Assembly (NCBI GenBank): GCA_034927445.1 | Contig: JAYFPZ010000012.1 | Coordinates: 78,737 to 142,736 of the forward strand | From: PHAA01 sp034927445 | GTDB taxonomy: Bacteria > Bacillota > Syntrophomonadia > Syntrophomonadales > Syntrophomonadaceae | Length of the DNA: 64,000 nt | Reading direction: 5' to 3' | Part shown: piece after piece, positions 1 through 8,047 of the stretch | Numbering within the stretch: the stretch's first letter is position 1 | Layout: every line of letters starts with the position of its first letter | Program-made: the position numbers and the translations under genes | The notes under the pieces: model-generated | The model's input: the letters and a program-made list of their open reading frames with translations, nothing else | The model's database searches: none | Told to the model about the DNA's origin: nothing

Positions 1-54
1 CATTTTCCCGCCTGGTTTTAACAACTCCTGTACCAGGTTAATACTCTCATCCAT
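1..54 (-). CDS. Partial CDS, N-terminus only, unknown product
   Basis: Reading the minus strand, an ATG at 54 opens a frame that runs off the window edge after 18 codons (MDESINLVQELLKPGGKM). It begins one base after the stop codon of the DUF3343 gene, so the two are probably translationally coupled in one operon. The fragment is too short to assign a family. It is called a gene because of the tight spacing and the absence of any stop. Confidence 0.55.
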   Translation of the reverse strand, partial: MDESINLVQELLKPGGKM

Positions 55-55
55 T

Positions 56-334
56 TTATATCCTTTCGGAATAAAGCTTGCCATCAATCGTATTCATCCG
101 GTACACCCCGTCAATTTCAACTCCGTTGCTGCCCAAGATCTCATTGAGGGGCTGCAATTGATCAAGCCCGGCTTTAACTGCCAGGCCGCAACTCGTTGAT
201 ATTTTGCGGGGGGTAGGAACCATTAAAAATTCAGCGGAGGCGTTTTTCAGAACCCGCTCCGCTTTTAAGGCCTGGGTAGTTGATTTGAAGGTAAATATGG
301 CATAGTCTTTTAGTTTAAACAAGCTCTTTGGCAT
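56..334 (-). CDS. DUF3343 family protein (putative Se/S carrier-like)
   Basis: This is a 92-residue protein matching the small DUF3343 family. Family features seen are an N-terminal segment (YAIFTFKSTTQALKAER) resembling the usual F-x-S-T-x-x-A-x-x-A-E start, a VPTPRxIS motif, and a central SCGLAV containing the single conserved cysteine. In other Firmicutes such proteins are often described as putative selenium/sulfur carriers and lie next to cysteine desulfurase or reductase genes. That role is family knowledge and is not proven here. The gene is followed after one base by a second frame that leaves the window, so it is probably not last in its operon. Confidence 0.7.
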   Translation of the reverse strand: MPKSLFKLKDYAIFTFKSTTQALKAERVLKNASAEFLMVPTPRKISTSCGLAVKAGLDQLQPLNEILGSNGVEIDGVYRMNTIDGKLYSERI

Positions 335-351
335 TACCGTTTCTCCTGTTA

Positions 352-783
352 TTAATAATGTATCTCATCTATTTTGTAGAAGGTAGCTTTGCTGTGTCCC
401 AGGAGGTTATCGCCGGCACGGACTTCAGCCTCGACAAAAATCATAGTTTTGCCGGCTTTTAATACTCTGCCCCGGGCTGTCAGCGTGTCGCCCAAACGGG
501 CGGCCCCGATAAAGGCAGTCGACATGTCGACTGTCACCCCTATCACGCCCAAGCTGCGGACGGCATTTCCCATCGCGGCGTCGGCAATGGAAGTAATCAA
601 TCCCCCGTGAATCAAACCCATGGGATTGGTATGCCGGGAACCGGCAACCACTTTGAATTCAGCCAAACCTGGCGCCAGCTTATGCAGTTTTATATCCAGC
701 AATTTATAGTAAGCGGTTGCGCCGACCGAACTTAGCAGATATTCGAAGAGCTTTTGATCAAGTCCGTCGTTGATAACACTCAC
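352..783 (-). CDS. PaaI-like hotdog thioesterase
   Basis: The product is about 143 residues with a hotdog fold. The signature HGGLITSIADAAMG in the middle is the PaaI/4HBT acyl-CoA thioesterase motif, where a helix follows His-Gly-Gly and an acidic residue serves catalysis. It probably hydrolyses a small or aromatic acyl-CoA in the cytoplasm, but the substrate cannot be read from sequence. I prefer the GTG at 783 because GGAGG lies seven bases upstream; the TTG six bases earlier sits almost on the ribosome-binding site. It is followed after 17 bases by the DUF3343 gene, consistent with one operon. Confidence 0.8.
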   Translation of the reverse strand: MSVINDGLDQKLFEYLLSSVGATAYYKLLDIKLHKLAPGLAEFKVVAGSRHTNPMGLIHGGLITSIADAAMGNAVRSLGVIGVTVDMSTAFIGAARLGDTLTARGRVLKAGKTMIFVEAEVRAGDNLLGHSKATFYKIDEIHY

Positions 784-894
784 GGTCAATCCTCCATAAT
801 CTTAAAACTTAATTGTTATTATAGCATCTGCCTGCGACGGTAAATAAAAAATATTATTCCCGTACAAAATAAGCATACTGAAGGAGGTTATGAG

Positions 895-1434
895 ATGATA
901 CGAGACAAGCGTATATTGATCCTGCCTTTAATTATTGTGGCCGCATTTATCGGCATTTATTTCGTCTTTCAAGCCCAACCGAAACCTGAACCCAAGCCGG
1001 CACCCGACCTGGTACAGGTCGATCCCGGCACTCAGGTTCAGCCTAAATGGTATGTGCAATTTTCCGTAAAAGGGCAGAAATCAACGTTTTACACTGAAAC
1101 GGCCCAGGCCCCCGCTTCGGCAGCGGCTAAAGGCTATTTCATAGGTTCGGGGGCGGTTCATCCCATGTATCCTCTTAATGCCGGCGGCAATGCCCTCAAG
1201 CCCATTATTCCTTTTGGCACCCGCCTCTACCTGTCCCAGCCGATTACGGTTCAGGGGCAGCAGCTTGATTCGCTGGTAGTGAATGACACCGGTGACGTTC
1301 ACCATGGTTTATGGCGTAAATATCCCTATTGGGTAGATGTCTACGCCGGCACCGCAAATTATTACAGCAACCAGGAGGCTCTGCAATCGGGCGTCAATCT
1401 TATCGACTATTATTGGTATGAACCCTGGGAATGA
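895..1434 (+). CDS. 3D-domain (double-psi beta-barrel) cell-surface protein
   Basis: The protein has 179 residues. Residues 7-26 form a membrane anchor or uncleaved signal, followed by a proline- and lysine-rich linker (PKPEPKPAP). The C-terminal half carries HPMYPLNAGGNALKPIIPFG, then VVNDTGD, then PYWVDVYAG. This is the spacing of the 3D domain named after its three aspartates and related to RlpA, MltA and YabE/Rpf-type proteins. Members act on or bind peptidoglycan outside the membrane, so a wall-associated hydrolytic role is likely, but the enzyme activity is inferred. A ribosome-binding site (GGAGG) precedes the ATG. It is monocistronic and convergent with the DUF2197 gene. Confidence 0.75.
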   Translation: MIRDKRILILPLIIVAAFIGIYFVFQAQPKPEPKPAPDLVQVDPGTQVQPKWYVQFSVKGQKSTFYTETAQAPASAAAKGYFIGSGAVHPMYPLNAGGNALKPIIPFGTRLYLSQPITVQGQQLDSLVVNDTGDVHHGLWRKYPYWVDVYAGTANYYSNQEALQSGVNLIDYYWYEPWE

Positions 1435-1442
1435 TAAATCGG

Positions 1443-1628
1443 TTAATTGCTATGGGGTTTGAGGTTTTTCTTTTTCTCATCCGATTCATACCTTACCCGG
1501 TTGGAACAGAGATCACAGATGTAAGTGCCGGGTTTATCCGGATCACTTACCTTTTTAAAATCTCTATCGTCTTCTAACAGGACATAAACTTTTCCACACA
1601 ACAAACATTTGGCATTTACCTGTTCCAT
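1443..1628 (-). CDS. DUF2197 zinc-ribbon protein (YlaI-like)
   Basis: This is a 61-residue protein with two CxxC pairs, CLLC at residues 8-11 and CDLC at 38-41, separated by a charged linker. That is the architecture of the DUF2197 family represented by Bacillus subtilis YlaI. The four cysteines should bind one zinc ion. The function is unknown; the size and basic tail allow nucleic-acid or protein binding, but nothing in the sequence decides it. A GAGAGG ribosome-binding site precedes the start. The gene overlaps no neighbour and converges on the 3D-domain gene. Confidence 0.75.
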   Translation of the reverse strand: MEQVNAKCLLCGKVYVLLEDDRDFKKVSDPDKPGTYICDLCSNRVRYESDEKKKNLKPHSN

Positions 1629-1663
1629 TTGCTTCCTCTCCTTTATTCGTTAATACGAAAATA

Positions 1664-1681
1664 GACGCGGACGACGCGGAC
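1664..1681. repeat. Tandem GACGCGGAC repeat, member of a dispersed motif
   Basis: Nine bases (GACGCGGAC) are repeated exactly twice in tandem. Close variants occur at 46096-46113 and, inverted, at 46285-46302, so this is a dispersed repeat rather than chance. It is preceded by a small hairpin (TTCGT-TAAT-ACGAA at about 1646-1659). Confidence 0.6.
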
Positions 1682-1711
1682 TTATATGACTAATAAGACA
1701 ATAACCTCTTT

Positions 1712-1791
1712 GTCATCCTGAGTGCAACGAAGGATCTCCTGCGAGGACAAAACAACTCCACCACCAGATCTTTCACTGCGTTCAAGATAAC
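1712..1791. repeat. Palindromic repeat, GTCATCCTGAG family
   Basis: The left arm begins GTCATCCTGAGTGCAACGAA and the right arm, reverse-complemented, begins GTTATCTTGAACGCAGTGAA. The arms match over about 26 bases around a 28-base centre. A second member lies at 58530-58629. This is typical of REP- or MITE-like intergenic palindromes, with no coding capacity. Confidence 0.7.
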
Positions 1792-1849
1792 AAAACCCAA
1801 ACATTTTCATCGGTGGTTGCGGCCTCCGGCCATTGTGGTTTATAGGTAC

Positions 1850-2176
1850 TTAGTCGGAGCTGACCTCCTCCGGCAGAACGGTTATATACAAAACATGCTG
1901 ATAATTGAACGACCCCACAATATTGCCATCCTGGTCATACATATTATTGGCGGACGGCCCTCCGGTGTATACCTGGGCATCTTTTTCCAGGCCTAGACTC
2001 TTTAGGTAGCAAATAGTCTGCTTCTGATCGGTAAACTGGATTTGCACTCTGATTAAAGGCGGCTCAGTACTTTTGGTCTTCTGGAACAGCGACTGGATAC
2101 CGCCGCTGCACCCTGACGTCCCCCCCAGCATTAACATAAGGATCAGACCAATTATCCAAGACCTTATGTTGTTCAC
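1850..2176 (-). CDS. Putative lipoprotein, unknown function
   Basis: The product has 108 residues with a lipoprotein signal peptide: a hydrophobic stretch (WIIGLILMLMLGG) ending in TSGC at residues 20-23, which fits a lipobox with cysteine 23 as the lipidated residue. The mature part of about 85 residues has no motif I recognise. It has alternating hydrophobic strands (LIRVQIQFTDQKQ, HVLYITVLPEE), suggesting a small beta-rich domain on the outer face of the membrane. It follows the Lon-like protease gene after five bases and is probably co-transcribed with it, so it may be linked to that function, but this is only positional evidence. Confidence 0.7.
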   Translation of the reverse strand: MNNIRSWIIGLILMLMLGGTSGCSGGIQSLFQKTKSTEPPLIRVQIQFTDQKQTICYLKSLGLEKDAQVYTGGPSANNMYDQDGNIVGSFNYQHVLYITVLPEEVSSD

Positions 2177-2181
2177 TATAA

Positions 2182-4629
2182 TTACCTCCTCGCCCTTCGT
2201 CTCAGTTCGTTTTTCCGCGGCACCGGCCTGATATCCCCCATCATTCCGAATACACTGCGACTGCCCCAGCTGCTTAGTTTGCGGCTGACCAGGCAGTGAA
2301 TACTGTTAGGAGGAAAATCGCCGGCAGCATTGGCCTCCCCGGCTTCAACCCCGGTAAGGATCTCCAGGCCTTCATTGACATGACTGATGGCCCAGATATT
2401 AAATTGATCAGCCTTTACGGCCGCTACCACTTCCTCATTCAACATAAGGTTCTTAACATTCTGGTGGGGAATAATAACCCCCTGCCGGCCGGTTAAGCCC
2501 CTATTTTGACACACCCGAAAGAAGCCTTCGATTTTGGCATTTACCCCTCCTATCGCTTGAATCTCTCCATTCTGGTTGACTGATCCGGTAACGGCAATAC
2601 CCTGTTGGAGAGGCACGTCGGCCAGGCTGGAAAGCAGTGCGTACAACTCGGCACTGGAGGCGCTGTCCCCTTCTATACCACCGTAGCTTTGTTCCAGGGT
2701 TAAACTGGCCGATAAGGACAGGGGTCGGTTTTGGGCATATTGAGCGCCCAAATAGCCATTCAGGGTTAAAATCCCTTTGCTGTGAATGCTTCCGCTGAGC
2801 TGTATTTCTCTCTCAATATTGACCAATCCTTTTTCACCCATAAAGGTTTTGGCGGTGATGCGCACCGGCTTGCCAAATTGATGATCGGCAATCTGATAAA
2901 CGGCCAGTCCGTTCAGTTGACCGGTGTGGTAGCCGTCAACATCAATCATAATCGTGCCTTCATCAATATACCCCTGCATTTTCTCCTGCAGCATGGCTGA
3001 ACGATAGTGCTTTTCTTTAACTGCCCGCTTAACATGTTCCCGGTCCACCAGTTCAGCCTTGGCATATCCCGCCCAGCAATTAGCCTCGTAGATGATCTCT
3101 ACCAGTTTATTAAAAAGGGTGCTCAATTTACCTTGATCATCAGCCATCCGGCTGCCATAGTCGACAATCTCGGCAACCGCGGCCGGGGTATAGTGCCGCA
3201 GATTTTTACTGGTGCAAACGGAGCTTACTAAACGCGCATATTCTCTCATATGTTTGGGGGTGCGCTGCATATCCGTATCGAAATCCGCTTTGATTTTGAA
3301 CAGCTTTTTAAACTCTTCGTCATGGGCATGGAGCAGATAGTAATATTCGGGTTCCCCGATCAGGACTACTTTCATTTCGACCGGGACGGCTTCCGGCTGC
3401 AGCGTCTCACTGTTCCCCAATCCCAGGTTCTTGCTCAAGCTTTCAACGATTATCTCTTTATTCTTGATAATCCGCTTCAGTTTATCCCACACATAAAAAT
3501 TCTTGATGATATCGTAAACGTTAATAACCAGGTAACCGCCGTTGGCCTTGTGAACCGAACCCGCTTTTATTCTGGAGAAGTCAGTGGTTAATACCCCAAA
3601 TTCACTGCCAAATTCCACCTGCCCAAACAGGTTGGAAAAACTGGGATTGGTCTCGAATACGACCGGAGCGTGCTTGAGCGCTGAATTATCAACAATCTGA
3701 TTAACCTGGTAGCGCCTTATCAGGGCTCTTTTGTCCATGCGCCGCAATATATTCATAGGGGAATCATCTTCAACGGTTTTGAACATTTCCAGATTGTCCA
3801 GCACATCTTGGTGCATATCCCGCAGATAGGCAACTACCTGCTCCAGCGCGGCATATTTTTTATACAAGGCGTTAAAATCCGGCTCTGCTACCTGGCGGGC
3901 CGTACTTAGCTCCAATTCTTTGATCTCTTCCTTGATCTTTTTTTCTAATTCCTTATACTGCCGGAAGGCTTCATTTATTTTTTCCTGGATAACGGAGCTT
4001 TTTTTCATCAGCTCGGTCCGCTCATCCTCCGGTAAAGCCATATACTCATCCTGGCTCATCTGACTCCCGTCTTCTTTGAGGGGTATGCTGCTGACCCCAT
4101 TCTGACTGCGGGAGATGGTAAAATTATAGGTGCGGGCCTCATCCTCCAGGCGCAGATAGATCTTATTCGTATCCTCCATAAAACGGTTCAGGATGGTACT
4201 TTTCTGAAATTCAAAATCCTCGCCTTCAAAGGCCTTGACGATATGCTTGATAACCATATCCATATTGGCATCAACATCGTTCTTGAATTCTTTGCCCAAT
4301 CCGGCCGGCAAGCTTAGAGCATGCGGGTTTTCAGGATTCTTAAAATTATTTACATAGCACCAATCCGACGGTACTTTATTTTTACGGGCCTTCTGTTCCA
4401 ACATTTCACGAGCCAAGGTGGTCTTGCCGGTTCCATAGTACCCGGCCAGATAGATATTGTAGCCTTCGTTGCCAATATCCAAAGCAAAACCCAGAGAACG
4501 AACCGCGCGTTCTTGTCCTATAATACCCTCAAGCGGCTTTACTTCAGCAGTACTGTTAAACTTAAAAATTGAGGGGCTGCAGGCTCTGTAAATGTCTTTA
4601 ACCTTAAGTCTGTGTTTACGAATATCCAA
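2182..4629 (-). CDS. Lon-like ATP-dependent protease (AAA plus S16 peptidase)
   Basis: This protein has 815 residues. An N-terminal AAA domain carries Walker A GYYGTGKT at 63-70 and a later NGGYLVINVYDI strand that fits Walker B. A long charged coiled insertion spans roughly residues 190-270. The C-terminal S16 peptidase domain carries GDSASSAELYALLS with the nucleophile at Ser656 and the partner Lys699 in GGVNAKIEGF. The 43-residue spacing is the one found in Lon. It lacks the Lon N-terminal substrate domain, which places it in the LonB/LonC-like group of Firmicutes and archaea. It probably degrades damaged or regulatory proteins in the cytoplasm, with unknown substrates. A lipoprotein gene follows after five bases. 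Confidence 0.88.
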   Translation of the reverse strand: MDIRKHRLKVKDIYRACSPSIFKFNSTAEVKPLEGIIGQERAVRSLGFALDIGNEGYNIYLAGYYGTGKTTLAREMLEQKARKNKVPSDWCYVNNFKNPENPHALSLPAGLGKEFKNDVDANMDMVIKHIVKAFEGEDFEFQKSTILNRFMEDTNKIYLRLEDEARTYNFTISRSQNGVSSIPLKEDGSQMSQDEYMALPEDERTELMKKSSVIQEKINEAFRQYKELEKKIKEEIKELELSTARQVAEPDFNALYKKYAALEQVVAYLRDMHQDVLDNLEMFKTVEDDSPMNILRRMDKRALIRRYQVNQIVDNSALKHAPVVFETNPSFSNLFGQVEFGSEFGVLTTDFSRIKAGSVHKANGGYLVINVYDIIKNFYVWDKLKRIIKNKEIIVESLSKNLGLGNSETLQPEAVPVEMKVVLIGEPEYYYLLHAHDEEFKKLFKIKADFDTDMQRTPKHMREYARLVSSVCTSKNLRHYTPAAVAEIVDYGSRMADDQGKLSTLFNKLVEIIYEANCWAGYAKAELVDREHVKRAVKEKHYRSAMLQEKMQGYIDEGTIMIDVDGYHTGQLNGLAVYQIADHQFGKPVRITAKTFMGEKGLVNIEREIQLSGSIHSKGILTLNGYLGAQYAQNRPLSLSASLTLEQSYGGIEGDSASSAELYALLSSLADVPLQQGIAVTGSVNQNGEIQAIGGVNAKIEGFFRVCQNRGLTGRQGVIIPHQNVKNLMLNEEVVAAVKADQFNIWAISHVNEGLEILTGVEAGEANAAGDFPPNSIHCLVSRKLSSWGSRSVFGMMGDIRPVPRKNELRRRARR

Positions 4630-4662
4630 TATTGCACCTCCAGATATATTATAAGGCTGCTG

Positions 4663-5493
4663 CTAGAATTTAAAAATCATGCCGGTCTCACCTTTGCTCA
4701 CCATGTCGCCCAGTTCATTATATAAGCGGGCTGAGGCATGGAACCCGGTACAATGAGCTACAATCAGTTTTTTTATCGCAAATGATTTCAGGGCGGCCGC
4801 GGTTTGGTCAATGCGCTGAGCTGAGGCGTTAAACAAATGAGTGCCGCCGATGTAAGCCAGTATTCGGTTTTTGCCGGTCATACGGAGGGCGTGGCTGATG
4901 GTATTGATTATGCCGGAGTGGGCACAACCGCTTATTATGATCAGCCCTTCCGGGTGGTCTATAATCAAAGCCATATCGTCTTCCAGCTTATCATCTTGAA
5001 TTTGCCCGTTCTTTTCAACCTTGAAATCCCCGCCGGTGTCCTCGAAGTTATTATTGCGAGGTATCTCTCCGCTTAGGTAAACCCCGGGCCAGATCTCCGT
5101 AAACTCATCGATCCCAACCAATTCCGCTCCCGCCCGTTGTAATTGCTCATGATTGAACGGACTGCCAATCTTCTTTAGTTTACCGTTATTGAGCGGGAAA
5201 AGTCGAGGCAGAAGGAAACGGGTATGAGCATATATCTTCTTTTTTCCGTACCGCTCCAACAAGGGCAACAAGGCGCCGGTGTGGTCGAAATGACCATGGC
5301 TGATGACCACCTCTTCTATTTCTTCCAGCTTGATTCCCAGCGCCTGGCAGTTATAAAACAGGGCCTGGCTGCTGCCGGTATCAAATAACAAGCTCCTGTC
5401 ATCTACCGTTATCAAACAGGCAAAACCGTATTCTCCGATCAGATTAGGTACAGGCGTAGTATTTTCCACTAATATAGTAACCCTGACTTGCAT
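4663..5493 (-). CDS. Metallo-beta-lactamase-fold hydrolase (COG1237-like)
   Basis: The protein has 276 residues. The metal-binding motif HGHFDH spans residues 66-71, preceded by LLFDTGSS, and followed by a later GCAHSGI and a C-terminal AHCTGFHA. This pattern is that of the COG1237 subgroup, often annotated from archaeal homologues as dihydropterin-aminobenzene-phosphate synthase-like. The true substrate in bacteria is not established. It should bind two metal ions in the cytoplasm. It lies 33 bases upstream of the Lon-like protease gene on the same strand, so the two may be transcribed together. Confidence 0.8.
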   Translation of the reverse strand: MQVRVTILVENTTPVPNLIGEYGFACLITVDDRSLLFDTGSSQALFYNCQALGIKLEEIEEVVISHGHFDHTGALLPLLERYGKKKIYAHTRFLLPRLFPLNNGKLKKIGSPFNHEQLQRAGAELVGIDEFTEIWPGVYLSGEIPRNNNFEDTGGDFKVEKNGQIQDDKLEDDMALIIDHPEGLIIISGCAHSGIINTISHALRMTGKNRILAYIGGTHLFNASAQRIDQTAAALKSFAIKKLIVAHCTGFHASARLYNELGDMVSKGETGMIFKF

Positions 5494-5586
5494 TAACCAG
5501 CCCCCCTTTAATTAAATCCACTGTTAATAATTAGTTAAAACCTGCCTTAATTCCTTCTATTATTTACTGCTGCCAGAAAATAAATA

Positions 5587-5740
5587 CCAGACCGAGGTTC
5601 CCTTGGGCTTCCCTTCAGCGCCACCTGCGGCGCCACACCCGCATCCCGTGCTGAAAACCCTTACCCGTGGGCTATCGCTTGGCCCTATCAACCCGCATCA
5701 GGAATTTTCATCTCTGGGACTGCGCCCATACCGGGCGCAC
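5587..5740 (-). mobile_element. Truncated group IIC intron, 5' domain I fragment
   Basis: Read on the minus strand, the fragment starts at 5740 with GTGCGCCCGGTATGGGCGCA, which begins with the group II intron 5' consensus GUGYG and closely resembles the first bases of the Oceanobacillus iheyensis group IIC intron as I remember it. Further blocks match in order: AGATGAAAATTCC, GGTGGCGCTGAAGGGAAGCC, and GGGAACCTCGGTCTGG at 5587-5602. Homology then stops. No reverse transcriptase frame and no domain V hairpin follows, so this is a dead remnant. It begins directly behind the terminator of the ammonium transporter gene, which is the known target type of group IIC introns. Confidence 0.75.
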
Positions 5741-5741
5741 A

Positions 5742-5776
5742 GAAAAAGCCCCCGGCCGGTAAAGTCGACCAGGGAC
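5742..5776 (-). terminator. Intrinsic terminator of the ammonium transporter gene
   Basis: The transcript of the minus strand contains CCCTGG pairing with CCGGGG, followed by CTTTTTC. It lies about 30 bases after the stop codon of the ammonium transporter gene. The intron fragment begins right after the T run. Confidence 0.7.
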
Positions 5777-5804
5777 TTAATAACATAACAGGATTATGGC
5801 AGTA

Positions 5805-7148
5805 TTAAATTTGTACGGCTGACACCTCTCCGTAATTGTAAGCGTCCTCGCCATGCTGGGTCAGGTCCAGTCCGGTTTCCTCTTCTTCCTCGGATACCCG
5901 CAGGGCGGTAAAGATACTGATAACTTTTAGAATTATGAAGGTTACGGTGGCCGCAAATGCAATCGTAGCTCCAACCGCTATAGCCTGAGTTAACAACTGC
6001 GCGGGATTGCCGTACAACAGGCCGTCAACTCCGGCCGGATTAATAGCGGTGTTGGCAAATACCCCGGTAGCCAGAGCCCCGAAAATTCCTCCGACTCCGT
6101 GAATGCCAAAGGCGTCCAAGGAGTCATCATAGCCCAGTTTGAATTTAATTTTACTTACGGCATAATAACATAAAGGTCCAACCAATAAGCCCATTATAAT
6201 AGCACTCCCGGCACTTACGAAGCCGGCCGCCGGGGTGATGGCTACCAGACCTGCCACAACCCCGCTGGCTGCGCCCAAAGCGGTGGGTTTGCCGTGGTGC
6301 AGCCATTCTGCCGCCACCCAGCTCAGGGCTGCGGCTGCGGCACAGGTGTTGGTAACCAGGAAAGCGGTGCCGGCCAATCCGTTGGCTCCTAACGCACTGC
6401 CGGCATTAAAACCAAACCAACCGAACCAGAGGAGAGCCGCACCCAGCATGGTCATGGGAAGATGGTGCGGGAGCATCGGTTCAGCCCCATTTTCGCGACG
6501 TTTTCCCAAAACCAGGCAGGCCACCAGACCTGAAATACCGGAACTGATATGAACAACCGTACCACCCGCAAAGTCCAGCGCTCCCAGGTTGCGCAGCCAT
6601 CCATCAACGCCCCATACCCAGTGAGCCAGCGGGTCATAAACCAAAGTGGTCCACATCAAAACAAAAGCAACGAATGCCGCAAACTTCATACGTTCAGCAA
6701 AGGCCCCGGAGATCAGGGCTACGGTAATGATGGCGAACATCAACTGAAACATGACAAACACCTGGTGGGGAATGGTGGCTGAATAATCAGGATTGGGATC
6801 CAGCCCGATACCATTCAGCCCCAGCCATTGGAGACTGCCGAACAAGTGGTTTACATCAGGACCAAACCCGATGGTATAGCCGATCAATACCCACTGCACC
6901 GATACCAGGGCCATAGCCGTAAAACATTGCAGGATAATACTAAGCACATTTTTTCTGCGTACCATGCCGCCGTAGAACAGGGCCAGACCTGGGGTCATTA
7001 TCATTACCAGGGCTGCGCAAACTATGACAAAGGCAGTATCTCCGGTATCCACTGCCGGTCCCTCCGCGGCGGAGGCTATAAGCGGAAGCCCCAATACCAA
7101 TACGGCTGTTATAACTAGGGATAACATCCATCTCAATTTTGTTTTCAT
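5805..7148 (-). CDS. amtB: Ammonium transporter
   Basis: This 447-residue membrane protein begins with a signal-like segment (residues 8-28, ending ASAAEGP) that fits an N-out topology. About eleven hydrophobic helices follow. Amt-family signatures seen are GLALFYGGMVRRKN, SGAFAERM, HISSGISGLVACLVLGKR, WFGFNAGSALG and DAFGIHGVGGIFG, the last holding one of the twin-histidine pore residues. It moves ammonium or ammonia across the cytoplasmic membrane. A PII gene lies just upstream on the same strand, the standard glnK-amtB pairing in which PII plugs the transporter when nitrogen is plentiful. A strong hairpin in the 156-base gap suggests separate control of amtB. Confidence 0.95.
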   Translation of the reverse strand: MKTKLRWMLSLVITAVLVLGLPLIASAAEGPAVDTGDTAFVIVCAALVMIMTPGLALFYGGMVRRKNVLSIILQCFTAMALVSVQWVLIGYTIGFGPDVNHLFGSLQWLGLNGIGLDPNPDYSATIPHQVFVMFQLMFAIITVALISGAFAERMKFAAFVAFVLMWTTLVYDPLAHWVWGVDGWLRNLGALDFAGGTVVHISSGISGLVACLVLGKRRENGAEPMLPHHLPMTMLGAALLWFGWFGFNAGSALGANGLAGTAFLVTNTCAAAAALSWVAAEWLHHGKPTALGAASGVVAGLVAITPAAGFVSAGSAIIMGLLVGPLCYYAVSKIKFKLGYDDSLDAFGIHGVGGIFGALATGVFANTAINPAGVDGLLYGNPAQLLTQAIAVGATIAFAATVTFIILKVISIFTALRVSEEEEETGLDLTQHGEDAYNYGEVSAVQI

Positions 7149-7221
7149 TATTGATCCCTCATTTCTTGTATCTTATAATTTTTCCCTTCGCCCAGAACGA
7201 AAAGAAAATAACGGTTATAAA

Positions 7222-7268
7222 TATAAAAGCGCTTATAGCCAGAGTGCTGCGACTCTGCTTATAAGCGC
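7222..7268 (-). terminator. Strong hairpin with T tract between PII and amtB genes
   Basis: On the minus strand GCGCTTATA pairs with TATAAGCGC, and an inner CAGAGT pairs with ACTCTG around a CGCAGC loop. TTTTATA follows. It looks like an intrinsic terminator or attenuator about 80 bases before the amtB start, so read-through could set the ratio of PII to transporter. Confidence 0.7.
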
Positions 7269-7304
7269 CTTTGCCAATAAAATAACTTTAATTATTTGAT
7301 TTTT

Positions 7305-7643
7305 TTATAAGGCCGCTCCGCCTTCTTCGCGGGTGCTGATACGGATAATCCTTTCAACCGGGTATACAAATATTTTGCCATCGCCTATTTTACCGGTTTT
7401 ACATATGCTGAGCACGGTGGAAATGATATCCTCGACTGATTCATCCTGGCATACTATCTCCAGTTTGACCTTGGGAAACAGGTCAATCGAGTGTTCCTGC
7501 CCCCGATAGTATTGCTTCTGGTCACGCTGGAGCCCCCGACCCTTTACGTCATATACCGTCATACCTCTTACCTCTATTTTATCAAGGGCTGTTTTTAATT
7601 CATCCAGCTTCGACGGTCTTATTACTAGCTCTACCTTCTTCAA
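7305..7643 (-). CDS. glnB: Nitrogen regulatory protein PII (GlnB/GlnK family)
   Basis: The protein has 112 residues, the usual PII length, and starts MKKVELVIRPSKLDELK. It carries the C-terminal nucleotide-binding region GDGKIFVYPVERIIRI. PII trimers sense ATP/ADP and 2-oxoglutarate and regulate ammonium uptake. In the T-loop, Tyr46 is present (QYYRG), but position 51, the tyrosine uridylylated in E. coli, is His (GQEHS). Regulation by uridylylation at that position is therefore unlikely. Its position immediately upstream of amtB points to a GlnK-type role. The leader has its own promoter at 7771-7799 and a terminator-like hairpin. Confidence 0.93.
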   Translation of the reverse strand: MKKVELVIRPSKLDELKTALDKIEVRGMTVYDVKGRGLQRDQKQYYRGQEHSIDLFPKVKLEIVCQDESVEDIISTVLSICKTGKIGDGKIFVYPVERIIRISTREEGGAAL

Positions 7644-7697
7644 TTAACTCCCCTCCTTGTTTTTCCCTTGCCCCCAGCGGCAAGCAAACAAAAACAA

Positions 7698-7740
7698 AAA
7701 GCGCCATCTTTCCCTGGCCACGGGAAAAATAAAACGCCTT
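7698..7740 (-). promoter_or_regulatory. Terminator-like hairpin in the PII gene leader
   Basis: In the minus-strand leader AAGGCG pairs with CGCTTT, and inside it TTTCCC pairs with GGGAAA around GTGGCCA. TTTTTG follows directly. It lies between the predicted promoter and the start codon, which fits transcription attenuation. I could not match it to a known riboswitch or to ANTAR-type twin hexaloops. Confidence 0.55.
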
Positions 7741-7770
7741 CGTTTCATTTAAATAAAATTTACGTTACTA

Positions 7771-7799
7771 AGTATAGCAAGCCATTCAGACTCCGGCAA
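7771..7799 (-). promoter_or_regulatory. Sigma-A-type promoter for glnB-amtB
   Basis: Minus strand TTGCCG, 17-base spacer, TATACT. It is about 130 bases upstream of the PII start codon and implies a leader of roughly 120 bases. Confidence 0.65.
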
Positions 7800-8047
7800 C
7801 CCTTTTGCCGCAATAATATTGTATACTTGACCGGTTGAGCAGATAAGCTGGATGTAACAAGCAAAAACAGTGCTTCTGCCATGTTTTATACAGGGGTTGA
7901 TTACTATATTGAATATTTACACCAGTTCTGCTTGGGGTAAAATACCATTAGATAGAATTACACCTGACCTTAATTAAATACCAAGAGGTTAGCGCGAAAA
8001 ATAAATTTTTATTACTATTTTTGCTGTCAGCAGAGCGATGGGAGATT
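7800..8047. other. Intergenic region between divergent genes
   Basis: This AT-rich region holds the upstream part of the PII promoter on the minus strand and must hold the promoter of the plus-strand small membrane proteins. I saw no convincing plus-strand promoter, RNA or repeat. Confidence 0.5.

Noticed and set aside
5603..5788. Plus-strand frame over the amtB terminator region
   Set aside because: It covers the intron fragment and terminator on the other strand and has no ribosome-binding site.
7680..7764. ANTAR-type antitermination target in the PII leader
   Set aside because: The hairpins lack the paired hexaloops with A1 and G4, so a match to the known ANTAR target cannot be claimed.
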